A stretch of DNA of 64,000 nucleotides from Nocardia sp. NBC_00416 (GTDB lineage: Bacteria; Actinomycetota; Actinomycetes; Mycobacteriales; Mycobacteriaceae), in the NCBI RefSeq assembly GCF_036032445.1, contig NZ_CP107932.1:5396501-5460500 (forward strand), given 5' to 3'. Positions 27,901 through 35,834 of this stretch are shown here, one piece after another. Position 1 is the stretch's first letter; every line of letters starts with the position of its first letter. The notes beneath the pieces are model-generated. The model had not been told where the DNA came from. It made no database searches and saw only the letters and a program-made list of their open reading frames with translations. The position numbers and the translations under genes are program-made.

Positions 27901-28255
27901 CGAGCAGCCGGTCCTGCTCGACTGGGCGGTCGGCCTGCAGTTCCCGTGCCAGCGTCCGTTCCGGCATCAGAACGGGGTCGCCGAGGTGCCGAAGTTCCGC
28001 ATCCTGCCGGACCGCCCGCTGGCCGTGAGCTCGACGAACACCTGGCAGGCCCAGGAGTTCGGCGGCCCGCTCGGGTTCTCCCAGATGCTGGCCCAGTCGA
28101 CCACGATCCCGACCTATCTGAAGAACGACTGGGGTCGCGACTGGGGCACGCTGGAGCGCTACGACCAGTACTACAACGCGGTTCCGGCGCAGTTGGAGAC
28201 CGGTGCCGAGACCCGCAACGGGCTGTGGGATCCGGGCAAGCTCCGGGTGTTCTGA
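24938..28255 (+). CDS. embB: Arabinosyltransferase, EmbB-like
   Basis: A GT-C membrane arabinosyltransferase of 1105 residues that adds arabinofuranose from decaprenyl-phosphoryl-arabinose to the arabinan. The catalytic loop is NTSDDGYI with Asp 280 and 281. The following segment LNMVRVAPDAGYMANYFRW aligns with the ethambutol-resistance region of EmbB; Met 287 corresponds to EmbB Met 306. Stretches such as LFVRVSETSVDVVDRNAVV and the YYYLFVETVDGSLSRRF loop read closer to EmbB than to EmbA or EmbC. About 13 helices lie between 25 and 700, then a carbohydrate-binding-like C-terminal domain. The EmbB assignment is by eye; an EmbA/EmbB hybrid ancestry cannot be excluded. Confidence 0.85.
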   Translation: MPEVATAVLTKTPPEPEPKVAPKDFRIARLVAIITGVLGALFAIATPFLPVTQTTATLSWPQNDSLANVQAPLMSQVPVDLTVSIPCSAVNQLPPQGGMLLATAPPQGDRAALEALFVRVSETSVDVVDRNAVVATADRAEMANCSAITIRSDIEATSAAFVGLTTDTGEPNAGRLIGDLRPQMVGVFTDMTGGIPAGLSLDSTIDTRFISSPTWIKLVAIIAAVVCTLLSLVALARLDTSDGRGHRRFLPAHWLKPTIADGGVIGILLIWHFLGANTSDDGYILNMVRVAPDAGYMANYFRWYGVPEAPFGWYYYVIQLFSEVSTASPWVRLPALACGILCWMVISREVVPRLGNGLRGARGRAWFGSVPLWTGGLVFLAFWLPYDNGLRSEPIVALGALLTWVSIERAIATARLLPAAVAVVIAAFTLAAAPTGLMCVAALLAGIRPITRVIVRRHREHGTVALLAPLAAAGFLVLTVVYSDQTFAGIQEANRVRQLAGPNLAWYEDYLRYYYLFVETVDGSLSRRFAFLAMLLCLFTTMLVLLRRRRVPGIAAGPTWRLMGVVFGTIFFMMFNPTKWTHHFGAYAGIAGSLAAVTAVAVSASALRARKNRAVFLAGLMFTLALAFSGINGYWYVSSYGVPWFDKRVVLGGISSNTVMLILFGLALLLVGWHALREGYAKPPTSTRTARGRRVRKFAAIPLTVVAAAMVLFEVLSMAKGAYSQYPAYSLARGNIDALTGQTCGLANDVLVESNANAGRLNPIVDPAHPPTNPNDPLAGVDPVGFDPNGLPDDLSADAVEVKPGTGNTSNQSVGAAFAEGQNAGTGGGQGAQGVNGSTVALPFGLDPATTPILGSYQDGVQQPAFLSSSWYELPERSPDHPLVVITAAGRILSYDDTGAMEYGQSLTVDYGKRQPDGSVSYIGTYLPRDIGPFPSWRNLRVPLDELAPEADAVRIVANDPILIGDQWLAFTPPRVPRLETVNDYLGSEQPVLLDWAVGLQFPCQRPFRHQNGVAEVPKFRILPDRPLAVSSTNTWQAQEFGGPLGFSQMLAQSTTIPTYLKNDWGRDWGTLERYDQYYNAVPAQLETGAETRNGLWDPGKLRVF

Positions 28256-28265
28256 CCTGCTGACG

Positions 28266-28322
28266 ACTGCGCCGACCGGGCACCGGAATGTACAATTTCC
28301 AGTGCCCGGTCGGCGCAGTTTT
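28266..28322 (+). terminator. Hairpin terminator after the embB-like gene
   Basis: An 18-bp perfect stem (CTGCGCCGACCGGGCAC core, 28267-28283 with 28302-28318) closes an 18-base loop and is followed by TTTT. It starts 11 bases after the stop and is the most canonical intrinsic terminator in the window. Confidence 0.85.
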
Positions 28323-28327
28323 GTACA
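28289..28327 (+). promoter_or_regulatory. Paired TTGTACA sites, candidate vapBC operator
   Basis: TGTACAA (28289-28295) lies in the loop of the preceding terminator and its inverted partner TTGTACA (28321-28327) abuts the AGGAGG ribosome site of vapB. The 33-base spacing is about three helical turns. This fits an autoregulatory operator bound by VapB, but it is inferred from sequence only. Confidence 0.4.
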
Positions 28328-28337
28328 GGAGGTCGTT

Positions 28338-28562
28338 ATGTCGCTCACCCATATCGAGATAGACGACGAAGAACTGGAAACCGCGAAGAAACTAGGCGGG
28401 CACAAGACCAAGACTGCAGCGGTCGCCGAGGCGTTGCGTCAGTACAACCAGCGCCTGAACCGTGCCGCCGCGGTCGACTACTACTTCGAGCTGGCACGTG
28501 ACTGGGATATCGAAGGCGCCGAAGCGGCGCATGCGGCGGAGAAGAGGGCCTTCGACCGATGA
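28338..28562 (+). CDS. vapB: VapB-type antitoxin
   Basis: A 74-residue protein with the layout of VapB2/DUF2191-type antitoxins: a short N-terminal beta strand (SLTHIEIDDEELETAKKLGG) and helices of a ribbon-helix-helix DNA-binding domain (KTKTAAVAEALRQYNQ), followed by an acidic tail that would wrap the toxin. The ATG has a strong AGGAGG 6 bases upstream. Its stop overlaps the toxin start as ATGA, the normal coupling of these pairs. An upstream extension of the frame into the embB tail is not real. TTGTACA repeats nearby may be its operator. Confidence 0.85.
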   Translation: MSLTHIEIDDEELETAKKLGGHKTKTAAVAEALRQYNQRLNRAAAVDYYFELARDWDIEGAEAAHAAEKRAFDR

Positions 28563-28987
28563 CCGGCTACCTGGTCGACTCCTCGGCGCTGTGGCGCATT
28601 CTCCGGGACCGCTCCGTCCTGGATCGCTGGCGGGAAACCCTCGCATACGGTGAGTTCCGTTCCTGCTACCCGCAACGCTGCGAATTCCTGACCTCGGCGC
28701 GAAATCTGAAGGAGTATTCGGACTTCTGCCGAATGTTCGACACCCTGTACCGGGATGCCGGGGTGCCCAAGGGGGCCGGCCAATGGATCGGCAAGATGCA
28801 GTACTACGCCGCCGAGCGTGGTCGCCATCAATGCCTGTCAGCGGTGGACCTGCAAGTCTGCGCTACCGCCGCACATCACGGGTTGGTGATCGTGCACGAT
28901 GATTCGGACTTCGTCACCGCGACGCGGCTCTCGGTAGAAATTCAGCAGATCAGTGTGCACGAAGGTCCAGCCGATCCCGGCTACTGA
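28559..28987 (+). CDS. vapC: VapC-type PIN-domain ribonuclease toxin
   Basis: A PIN-domain toxin of 142 residues, likely a magnesium-dependent ribonuclease that cleaves tRNA or rRNA when freed from VapB. The acidic active-site residues are in place: Asp 7 (YLVDSSALWR), Glu 42 (QRCEFL), Asp 97 (LSAVDLQVCATA) and Asp 115/117 (VHDDSDF). The ATGA overlap with vapB and the conserved order support a functional pair. It interrupts the arabinosyltransferase genes, lying between the embB-like gene and aftA, and is probably an acquired cassette. Confidence 0.88.
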   Translation: MTGYLVDSSALWRILRDRSVLDRWRETLAYGEFRSCYPQRCEFLTSARNLKEYSDFCRMFDTLYRDAGVPKGAGQWIGKMQYYAAERGRHQCLSAVDLQVCATAAHHGLVIVHDDSDFVTATRLSVEIQQISVHEGPADPGY

Positions 28988-29100
28988 CCTTCCCTGCCGA
29001 CCGGTGCCGTCCGCTTCGTGTGCGCGGCGGTCGGCGGGGCGCCTGCACTAGGCTGACCGACGCCCAGTAGGTGGATCGAAAGCCGGAGGTAAGTACGCCG

Positions 29101-31119
29101 ATGACGACGAGTCGCGGCGCGCGGTTGGTGCGTCAGGTCAGGGCCGGAGTCGGTGAGGCGGTACTCGCCACGATGGTCGCCGTGGTGGTGGTCGCCGTGG
29201 GGCTGGTCGCCTTCTCGCTGGTGCAATGGCCGGCGTTCAACTCCTCCAATGTCGTGCGGGCGCTGACCACGGTGGGGCAGGTCGCGGCGGTGGCGCTGGT
29301 GGCGGGGTCGATCGCGCTGCTGCGCCTGCGGCGCTCGCGGTGGTTGGCGAAACTGCTGTCCTGGGCCGGTATTTCGGCGTTCGTCACGGTCACGCTGGGG
29401 ATGCCGCTGGCCGCGACCAAGCTGTACCTGTTCGGGATCTCGGTGGACCAGGAATTCCGTACCGAATACCTGACCCGGCTCACCGACAGTGCCGCGCTGC
29501 GGGATATGACCTACGCCGATCTGCCGCCGTACTACCCGGCGGGCTGGTTCTGGTTCGGCGGGCGCGTGGCGAATGTGCTGGGCATGGACGGCTGGGAGGT
29601 CTTCAAGCCGTACGCGATCGGGTCGATCGCGGTGGCCGCGGTGGTGTCGCTGGTGTTGTGGACCCAGTTGATCCGCGCGGACTGGGCGGTGGGGGTGACC
29701 GGCGCTGCGACGGCTGTGGCCGTCACCTATGCCGCGCCCGAGGCTTACGGCGCGGTGATCGCCATCCTGCTGCCTCCGGTCCTCGTACTGGCCTGGGGCG
29801 CGCTCTACCGTCCGGCGGAGATCACTCGCCGCGGCGCGGCGCAGACCGGCGACGCGGACGACGGGTCCCCACGGACCGCCGGTGGCTGGGGGGCTGTGCT
29901 CGGCACCGGGTTGTTCCTGGGTGTCGCCGCCGCCTTCTACACCCTGTACTTCGCGTTCGCCGTGTTCACCGTCGTACTGATGGCCGTGGTCGCCGCGGGG
30001 CTCGGGCTGCGGGCGCGCTACGCGGCTCGGACGCCGCGGCGGATCGCGACGCATACCGGGGAGTCGCCGGAGCCGGTGGGCAGTGCCGGGCAGGCGATCG
30101 GCGCCCCGCTGCTGCGGCTGATCGTGATGGGCGTGATCGCCGCGCTGATCGCGCTGCCGGTGTTCCTGCCGTTCCTGGCCCGGATGCTGGACCGCCCGGC
30201 GCTGCAGTCCGGCGGTGCGTTCCACTACCTGCCCGAGGCCGGATCCGAACTGCCGCTGCCGATGGTCCATTTCTCGCTGCTCGGCGCCCTGTGCCTGATC
30301 GGCGTGGTCTGGCTGGTGATGCGGGCGAGTTCGTCGCGGCGCGCCCAGTCGCTCGGGCTCGGCGTGGTCGCGGTGTATCTGTGGTCGTTGCTGTCGATGC
30401 TGGCCACCGCGGCCGGCTCGACCCTGCTGTCGTTCCGGCTGGAACCGGTGCTGCTGGTGCTGCTCGCCGCGGCGGGCGGGTTCGGTTTCGTGGAGGGCGC
30501 CCGCGCGGTGTACCAGGCGCTCAACGAACCGGCGCGGTTCCGCTGGGTGGCCATCGTCCTGGCGACGGCCGGCGCGCTCGCCTACTGCCAGGACATACCC
30601 CATGTGCTCGGGCCCGAGATCACCACCGCCTACACCGATACGGACGGGGACGGCAACCGCGCCGACCAGCGTGACCCGTCCGCCGTCAAGCATTACCGCG
30701 ATATCGACGACCGGCTGCGGGCGCAGACCGGCCGCGAGCCGTCGGAGAACGTGGTGCTCACCGGCGACACCACCTTCCTCGCCTACTACCCGTACTTCGG
30801 TTTCCAAGGACTGACCTCGCACTACGCCAATCCGCTGGCGGACTACGCGGCCCGGTCCGCGGAGATCGAGCGGTGGAGCGAACTCGACACCCCGGACGAA
30901 CTTCTCGACGCGATGGCCGCCGCGCCTTGGCGGGCCCCGGATGCCTTCCTGTTCCGGAGCAGCGGCGAGGAGTACACACTGCGGTTGGCCGCCGACGTCT
31001 ACCCGAACGATCCGAACGTCCGCCGCTACACCGTCGCGTTTCCCGCGAAACTGTTCGACGACCCGCGGTTCACCACGACCGAAATCGGCCCGTTCACCCT
31101 GGTCGTGCTGAACCGCTGA
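29101..31119 (+). CDS. aftA: Galactan 5-O-arabinofuranosyltransferase AftA
   Basis: A GT-C membrane enzyme of 672 residues that transfers the first arabinofuranose onto galactan, priming arabinan growth. The conserved AftA stretch EYLTRLTDSAALRDMTY followed by DLPPYYPAGWFWFGGR is unmistakable; about eleven hydrophobic helices precede a soluble C-terminal domain. ATG 29101 is chosen because CGGAGGT lies about 12 bases upstream; the GTG at 29071 adds ten polar residues and has no ribosome site. A TAGGCT box at 29049-29054 could drive it. It lies 113 bases after vapC and precedes the embC-like gene, the order found in mycobacteria. Confidence 0.92.
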   Translation: MTTSRGARLVRQVRAGVGEAVLATMVAVVVVAVGLVAFSLVQWPAFNSSNVVRALTTVGQVAAVALVAGSIALLRLRRSRWLAKLLSWAGISAFVTVTLGMPLAATKLYLFGISVDQEFRTEYLTRLTDSAALRDMTYADLPPYYPAGWFWFGGRVANVLGMDGWEVFKPYAIGSIAVAAVVSLVLWTQLIRADWAVGVTGAATAVAVTYAAPEAYGAVIAILLPPVLVLAWGALYRPAEITRRGAAQTGDADDGSPRTAGGWGAVLGTGLFLGVAAAFYTLYFAFAVFTVVLMAVVAAGLGLRARYAARTPRRIATHTGESPEPVGSAGQAIGAPLLRLIVMGVIAALIALPVFLPFLARMLDRPALQSGGAFHYLPEAGSELPLPMVHFSLLGALCLIGVVWLVMRASSSRRAQSLGLGVVAVYLWSLLSMLATAAGSTLLSFRLEPVLLVLLAAAGGFGFVEGARAVYQALNEPARFRWVAIVLATAGALAYCQDIPHVLGPEITTAYTDTDGDGNRADQRDPSAVKHYRDIDDRLRAQTGREPSENVVLTGDTTFLAYYPYFGFQGLTSHYANPLADYAARSAEIERWSELDTPDELLDAMAAAPWRAPDAFLFRSSGEEYTLRLAADVYPNDPNVRRYTVAFPAKLFDDPRFTTTEIGPFTLVVLNR

Positions 31120-31181
31120 GCGATTCCGGACGGCGCGGCCGTATCCGCCGCCGGAAGGGTCGCCCGGGCAACCTCTGACCG

Positions 31182-31229
31182 CCGCTCCGGCCGTGCGCGG
31201 TCCGCGGACGGGCTCGCCCAGCGGCACCT
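31182..31229 (+). repeat. Direct repeat copy 1 upstream of the embC-like gene
   Basis: A 48-base segment beginning CCGCTCCGGCCGTG and ending GGCACCT recurs imperfectly at 31286-31334, 104 bases downstream. The copies share the internal block GCGGTCCGCGGA. Confidence 0.8.
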
Positions 31230-31285
31230 GTCACGGGCGTACCGCTGCCTCCGCTCGGAGCGCCTGCCGGCGGGTCGCGCCGACT

Positions 31286-31334
31286 CCGCTCCGGCCGTGT
31301 GCGGTCCGCGGATGGGTTCCTCTCAGCAGCACCT
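31286..31334 (+). repeat. Direct repeat copy 2 upstream of the embC-like gene
   Basis: The second copy of the 48-base segment ends immediately before the TAGAGT box of the embC-like gene, so the duplication covers its presumed -35 region. Roughly 40 of 48 positions match by eye. Confidence 0.8.
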
Positions 31335-31336
31335 AT

Positions 31337-31342
31337 TAGAGT
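31337..31342 (+). promoter_or_regulatory. TANNNT -10 box, leaderless start of the embC-like gene
   Basis: TAGAGT is followed by 8 bases and GTG 31351. The same hexamer precedes rmlB. It decides the start against the upstream GTG 31297 and ATG 31312. Confidence 0.5.
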
Positions 31343-31350
31343 CGAGCCCC

Positions 31351-34300
31351 GTGCGACCGGACCGATCTCCTCGAGCGTTGAACCGTATCCGCCTGCTGGC
31401 CCTCGTTTCCGGGCTGCTCGGGTTCGTGCTGGCGATTCTGGCGCCCCTGCTGCCGGTGCGTCAGGACCGTACGAGCCTGGACTGGCCGCAGGCGGGCGCC
31501 GCCAGTGTCGAGGCGCCGCTGGTGAGCTATCAGCCGCTCCGGCTGGATCTCACGGTGCCGTGCCCGGTGCTCGGCGGTGCCGAGGGCACCGTGGTCTCGA
31601 CGATTCCGGACGAATCGGGCCAGGCCTCGGCTCGGGGGCTGCGGGTCACGGCCACCGGTGACACCCTGTCGGTGGTGCTGCGCGACGTGCCGCTGCTCTC
31701 CGCCGAACGCGCCGAGCTGGGCGGCTGCGAATCCCTGACCGTCACCTCGACCGCCGCCGCGACCACCGCGGAGCTCACCGGGACCGCCCGCGCCGACGGG
31801 ACGGCGTTCCGGGCACAGGTGGATCGGGATATCCGTCCCCAGCTGGTGGGCGTGTTCACCGAGCTCGCCCCGGAGCAGCTCGACGGCATCCGGTTGCACG
31901 CCGATATCGACTCCCGGTTCACCTCCTCGCCGACCCCGTTGAAACTCGCCGCCATCATCGGCGCGGTGGTCTGCACGGTGCTCGCGCTGCTGGCCCTGCA
32001 CCTGCTCGACACCGCCGACGGCCGTCGCGCCCGCCGGTTCCTGCCTGCGCACTGGTGGCGCTTCCGGCTCGCGGACGGCGCGGTGCTGGGGGTGCTGGCC
32101 GTCTGGCACATCATCGGTGCCAACACCTCCGATGACGGCTACATCCTGAACATGGCCCGCGTCTCGGAGAAGTCCGGATACCTGGCGAACTATTACCGCT
32201 GGTTCGGGGTCCCGGAGGCGCCGTTCGGATGGTCCTACGAGGTGCTGGCGTGGATGTCGCGGATCTCGGACTCCAGCGTGTGGATGCGGTTGCCCACCCT
32301 CCTCGCCGGGGTCGTGTGCTGGCTGGTGATCAGCCGGGAGGTACTGCCCCGCCTGGGCGCGCGGGTGCGCGGGAACCAGATCGCGCTGTGGACGGCCGGG
32401 CTGGTGTTCCTGGCGTTCTGGCTGCCCTACGACAACGGTCTGCGGCCCGAACCGCTGATCGCCGCGGGTGCGCTGCTCACCTGGTGTTCGATCGAACGCG
32501 CTATCGCCACGGCACGGCTGCTGCCCGCCGCGGTGGCGGTGCTCATCGCGGCGTTCTCACTGGCCGCCGGGCCGACCGGGCTGATCTGCATCGCGGCGCT
32601 GATCGCGGGTTCGCGGCCCGTTCTGCAGATCATCGTCAAGCGGGCGCGTGGTGGTTCCACGGGTGCGGTGCTGCGGTACGCGAGCCTGATCGCCCCGGGC
32701 CTGGCCGCCGGCACCCTGGTGCTGGTGGTGATCTTCGCCGACCAGACCTTGTCGACGGTGATGGAAGCCACCCGGGTGCGGACCGCGATCGGCCCGAATG
32801 TGGCGTGGTTCGACGAGCGCACCCGCTGGGATTCGCTGCTCATGCTGTCCCCGGACGGCTCGCTGGCCCGGCGTTTCGGGGTCCTGCTCATGTTGCTCTG
32901 CCTGCTCGTCTGCGTGCTGCAGGTACTGCGGAAGGGCCGGATCCCGGGCACCTCGCGTGGTCCGTCGGTGCGCATTCTCGGCATTGTGTTCGCCTCGCTG
33001 CTGCTGATGATGTTCACACCCACCAAATGGACCCATCATTTCGGCGTGTACGCGGGCCTGGCCGGTTCGCTCGCCGCCTTGGCCGCGGTCGCGGTGGGCA
33101 CGAACGGTATCCGGGCTCCGCGCAACCGGGCGCTGTTCGCCGCCGCGGTCCTGTTCCTGCTGGCGATCACCTTCACCGGGTCCAACGGTTGGTGGTACGT
33201 GTCCAGTTACGGTGTCCCATGGTGGGACAAGGCCCCGCTGATCGCGGGCAAGGGACTGTCCACGCTGTTCCTCGGTCTCGCCGTGCTCGCCCTGCTGGTG
33301 GCGCTGTGGCTGCACTACCGCGCGCCCTATCGCGGCGGTTCGCCGTCGCGGTCGGCCCGGTATGCTTCGGCGCCGCTCACGGTGGCCGCGGCACTGCTGG
33401 TGCTCTTCGAGATAGCGTCCTTGACGAAAGCCGCTGTCGGGCAGTACCCGGCGTATTCGATCGCCAAATCGAATTTCCGTGCCCTGGCCGGTGATTCGTG
33501 CGGTATGGCCGACGATGTGCTGGTGGAGACCGATACCGCCGATTCGCTGCTGCTCCCGTACGAAGGCGATCCCGCCAACGGTCTGGTCTCCACCGAACCC
33601 GGCGCGCAGACCACCGGTTTCACTCCCGACGGCGTCGCCGAGGATCTGACCGCCGACGCCGAGGAAACCGTCTCCGGCAGCGCGAATTCCATCGAATCGG
33701 ATACCGAGAACAAGACCACCGCCACCACCGGTGCGGGTACCGGCGGCGGTTCCTCGGTCCAGACGGGTATCAACGGTTCGGCGGTGGCCCTGCCCTTCGG
33801 GCTGGACCCCGCGCGGACGCCCGTGCTCGGCAGCTACCACAGCGGCGATCAGCAGCAGGCGAAACTCACCTCGCAGTGGTATCGCCTCGATCTGACCGAC
33901 GCGATGCGCGCCGATCCGGCCTACCGGGTGCTGGCCCTCACGGCCGCCGGGCGGATCAGGTCGGTGGATGCCGACGGTGTGCTCACCTACGGCCAGGACC
34001 TCACGCTGGAGTACGGAACACGTGCCGCCGACGGAACCATGAATGTTCTGGGGTCGGTGACCCCGCTCGATATCGGACCCAACCCGTCGTGGCGCAATCT
34101 GCGGGTTCCACTGGACCAGTTGCCCCGTGAGGTGAACGCGGTCCGCCTGGTGGCGGTGGACAACGACATCACCGCTCGGCAGTGGCTGGCGGTCACACCG
34201 CCTCGGCTGCCGCGGTTGGCCACGCTGGATTCGGTTGTCGGACACACCGATCCGGTCCTTTTGGATTGGCACGTCGGTCTGGCCTTCGGGTGCCAGCGCC

Positions 34301-34599
34301 CGTTCGACCACAATCACGGCGTCGCGGAGGTCCCGCGGTGGCGGATCCTGCCCGACCGGGTGGGTTCCGATGCCTCGAACGCGTGGCAGGACAGTATCGG
34401 CGGCGGCCCGCTCGGCTGGACCGAGCTACTGCTCGAAGCCGATTCGGTAGCCACCTATCTCTCCGACGACTGGGCCCGCGACTGGGGTTCGCTGGAGCGT
34501 TTCACCCCGTACCGACCCGACGCCGGCCCGGCGGAACTGACCGTCACAGAGGAGGATCGGGGCGGTTCGAGCACCGATGATCCGATCCGAGTCGGGTGA
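31351..34599 (+). CDS. embC: Arabinosyltransferase, EmbC-like
   Basis: A GT-C arabinosyltransferase of 1082 residues. The catalytic loop is NTSDDGYI (Asp 261, 262), followed by LNMARVSEKSGYLANYYRW; Met 268 corresponds to the EmbB 306 position. Several stretches match EmbC as I remember it: LHLLDTADGRRARRFLPAHWW, the WFDERTRWDSLLMLSPDGS loop and RKGRIPGTSRGPS. In mycobacteria EmbC acts mainly in lipoarabinomannan synthesis, whereas single-Emb relatives build arabinogalactan, so the acceptor here is open. GTG 31351 is chosen from the upstream TAGAGT box; GTG 31297 would add 18 residues. A carbohydrate-binding-like C-terminal domain ends the protein. Confidence 0.85.
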   Translation: MRPDRSPRALNRIRLLALVSGLLGFVLAILAPLLPVRQDRTSLDWPQAGAASVEAPLVSYQPLRLDLTVPCPVLGGAEGTVVSTIPDESGQASARGLRVTATGDTLSVVLRDVPLLSAERAELGGCESLTVTSTAAATTAELTGTARADGTAFRAQVDRDIRPQLVGVFTELAPEQLDGIRLHADIDSRFTSSPTPLKLAAIIGAVVCTVLALLALHLLDTADGRRARRFLPAHWWRFRLADGAVLGVLAVWHIIGANTSDDGYILNMARVSEKSGYLANYYRWFGVPEAPFGWSYEVLAWMSRISDSSVWMRLPTLLAGVVCWLVISREVLPRLGARVRGNQIALWTAGLVFLAFWLPYDNGLRPEPLIAAGALLTWCSIERAIATARLLPAAVAVLIAAFSLAAGPTGLICIAALIAGSRPVLQIIVKRARGGSTGAVLRYASLIAPGLAAGTLVLVVIFADQTLSTVMEATRVRTAIGPNVAWFDERTRWDSLLMLSPDGSLARRFGVLLMLLCLLVCVLQVLRKGRIPGTSRGPSVRILGIVFASLLLMMFTPTKWTHHFGVYAGLAGSLAALAAVAVGTNGIRAPRNRALFAAAVLFLLAITFTGSNGWWYVSSYGVPWWDKAPLIAGKGLSTLFLGLAVLALLVALWLHYRAPYRGGSPSRSARYASAPLTVAAALLVLFEIASLTKAAVGQYPAYSIAKSNFRALAGDSCGMADDVLVETDTADSLLLPYEGDPANGLVSTEPGAQTTGFTPDGVAEDLTADAEETVSGSANSIESDTENKTTATTGAGTGGGSSVQTGINGSAVALPFGLDPARTPVLGSYHSGDQQQAKLTSQWYRLDLTDAMRADPAYRVLALTAAGRIRSVDADGVLTYGQDLTLEYGTRAADGTMNVLGSVTPLDIGPNPSWRNLRVPLDQLPREVNAVRLVAVDNDITARQWLAVTPPRLPRLATLDSVVGHTDPVLLDWHVGLAFGCQRPFDHNHGVAEVPRWRILPDRVGSDASNAWQDSIGGGPLGWTELLLEADSVATYLSDDWARDWGSLERFTPYRPDAGPAELTVTEEDRGGSSTDDPIRVG

Positions 34600-34685
34600 A
34601 CTGAGTTGCGCTGCATCGAAACTCGTCTATGATGTGCGATCCGTCACATGTTGGTTTATTTCCACGTGAGGGAACTGTCGAATGG

Positions 34686-34883
34686 ATGACGAAAGCTTTT
34701 TCGCGCCGTACCCTGGTTCGCATGAACTCGGCCTTCGACGATATGGAACTGCGCGATCTCGTCGGCTTGCTCACCGATGAGGAGCAACGGGAACTACGAC
34801 CAACGGTCCTGCGCGTCCTCGGGCGCCTGCCGTCTCAGGAGGTGCTGCGCCGGGAACTGGGCCAGCGAATGACGCGCGTGTGA
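34686..34883 (+). CDS. Small hypothetical protein
   Basis: An unrecognised 65-residue protein, charged and probably helical (DDMELRDLVGLLTDEEQREL, then RPTVLRVLGRLPSQEVLRREL). It resembles no family I can name; the leucine spacing suggests a short coiled or DNA-binding helical bundle. ATG 34686 is 12 bases after GAGGGA; ATG 34629 and ATG 34725 are alternatives. It follows the embC-like gene by 86 bases and precedes a strong terminator, so it may be the last gene of that transcript. Confidence is limited because no function or homology is visible. Confidence 0.5.
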   Translation: MTKAFSRRTLVRMNSAFDDMELRDLVGLLTDEEQRELRPTVLRVLGRLPSQEVLRRELGQRMTRV

Positions 34884-34934
34884 CAGCGGCCGCCGCCACG
34901 CGGGTTCGTGGCCGGCCGGGCTTATCGAATACGA

Positions 34935-34985
34935 CGAGGGCCGTCGGTCACCGGATCGGATCCGGTGTCGACGGCCCTCGAGTTT
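34935..34985. terminator. Bidirectional hairpin terminator between the embC-like locus and dprE2
   Basis: Arms starting CGAGGGCCGTCG pair over 12 bases and continue over 9 more (CACCGGATC) after a small bulge; TTTT follows on the plus strand at 34982-34985. It lies between convergent transcripts. Confidence 0.88.
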
Positions 34986-35054
34986 TCGGGGTGGGCCCAC
35001 ACCCACCGGCCGACCCGGATACGGGTGCGACCGGCGTGCGGCGGGAGATTTTGA

Positions 35055-35834
35055 TCAGACGGGGAGCTTGCGGAAGATCGGGCGCGGAATATGGCGCAGG
35101 ATCATCATCACGTACCGGAACGCTCCCGGCGCCCAGATGAGCTCCTTGCCCGACTCCGAAGCGGCCACCGCCAGCGCGGCGACCTCTTCCTTGTCCACCG
35201 TGAGCGGGGCCTCCTTGGCGCCGGTGGCCTTCCAGTGCTCGAGCGTGGTCGTGGTGCGCACCTGACCCGGGCGGATCACCAGCACCCGCGGCCCGAACGG
35301 GCGCAGCGCCTCGCCCAGACCCAGGTAGAAACCGTCCAGACCGGCCTTGGTGGAGCCGTACACGAAATTGGACCGCCGCACCCGCTCACCGGCCGCCGAG
35401 GACATGGCGATGATCCGGCCGAAGCCCTGGGCCTTCATCTTCTCGCCGATCAGCACGCCCACCGACACCGCGGCGGTGTAGTTGATCTGTGCGATCTGTA
35501 CAGCTTTGCGCTGGTCCTGCCACAGTTCCTCGGCATTGCCGAGCAGGCCGAACGCGACAATCGCGACATCGATGTCGCCGTCGGCCCAGGCCTGCTCGAC
35601 CACCTTCGGGTGGCTCTCGGTATCGAGCGCGTCGAAGTCGACGATATCGACCTGACTCGCTCCGGCCGTCTTCATCTGGGCGACGGCGGTATCGCTGAGC
35701 GGATCGTTGGGCAGGGTGGCCAGGATCACCCGGGCCGGCCCCTTCTTCAGATACTCCGCAACGATCGCGAGGCCGATTTCCGAGGTCCCGCCGAACAGCA
35801 GAATGGACTGCGGATTGCCTACCGCGTTGATCAC
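35055..35834 (-). CDS. dprE2: Decaprenylphosphoryl-D-2-keto-erythropentose reductase DprE2
   Basis: A short-chain dehydrogenase of 259 residues that completes epimerisation of decaprenyl-phosphoryl-ribose to decaprenyl-phosphoryl-arabinose by NADH-dependent reduction of the keto intermediate. The cofactor motif is LLFGGTSEIGLAI; the catalytic pair is Tyr and Lys in FVYGSTKAGLDGF, with the Ser in MSSAAGERV. The GTG start at 35834 overlaps the dprE1 stop as GTGA, with TGGAG just upstream, so the two subunits are made together. Length agrees with the mycobacterial enzyme. A longer reading to 35909 only overlaps dprE1. Confidence 0.95.
   Translation of the reverse strand: MINAVGNPQSILLFGGTSEIGLAIVAEYLKKGPARVILATLPNDPLSDTAVAQMKTAGASQVDIVDFDALDTESHPKVVEQAWADGDIDVAIVAFGLLGNAEELWQDQRKAVQIAQINYTAAVSVGVLIGEKMKAQGFGRIIAMSSAAGERVRRSNFVYGSTKAGLDGFYLGLGEALRPFGPRVLVIRPGQVRTTTTLEHWKATGAKEAPLTVDKEEVAALAVAASESGKELIWAPGAFRYVMMILRHIPRPIFRKLPV

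Noticed and set aside
25214..28411. Minus-strand open frame of 1065 codons across the embB-like gene
   Set aside because: Antisense shadow; composition is Arg/His/Gln-rich without recognisable motifs.
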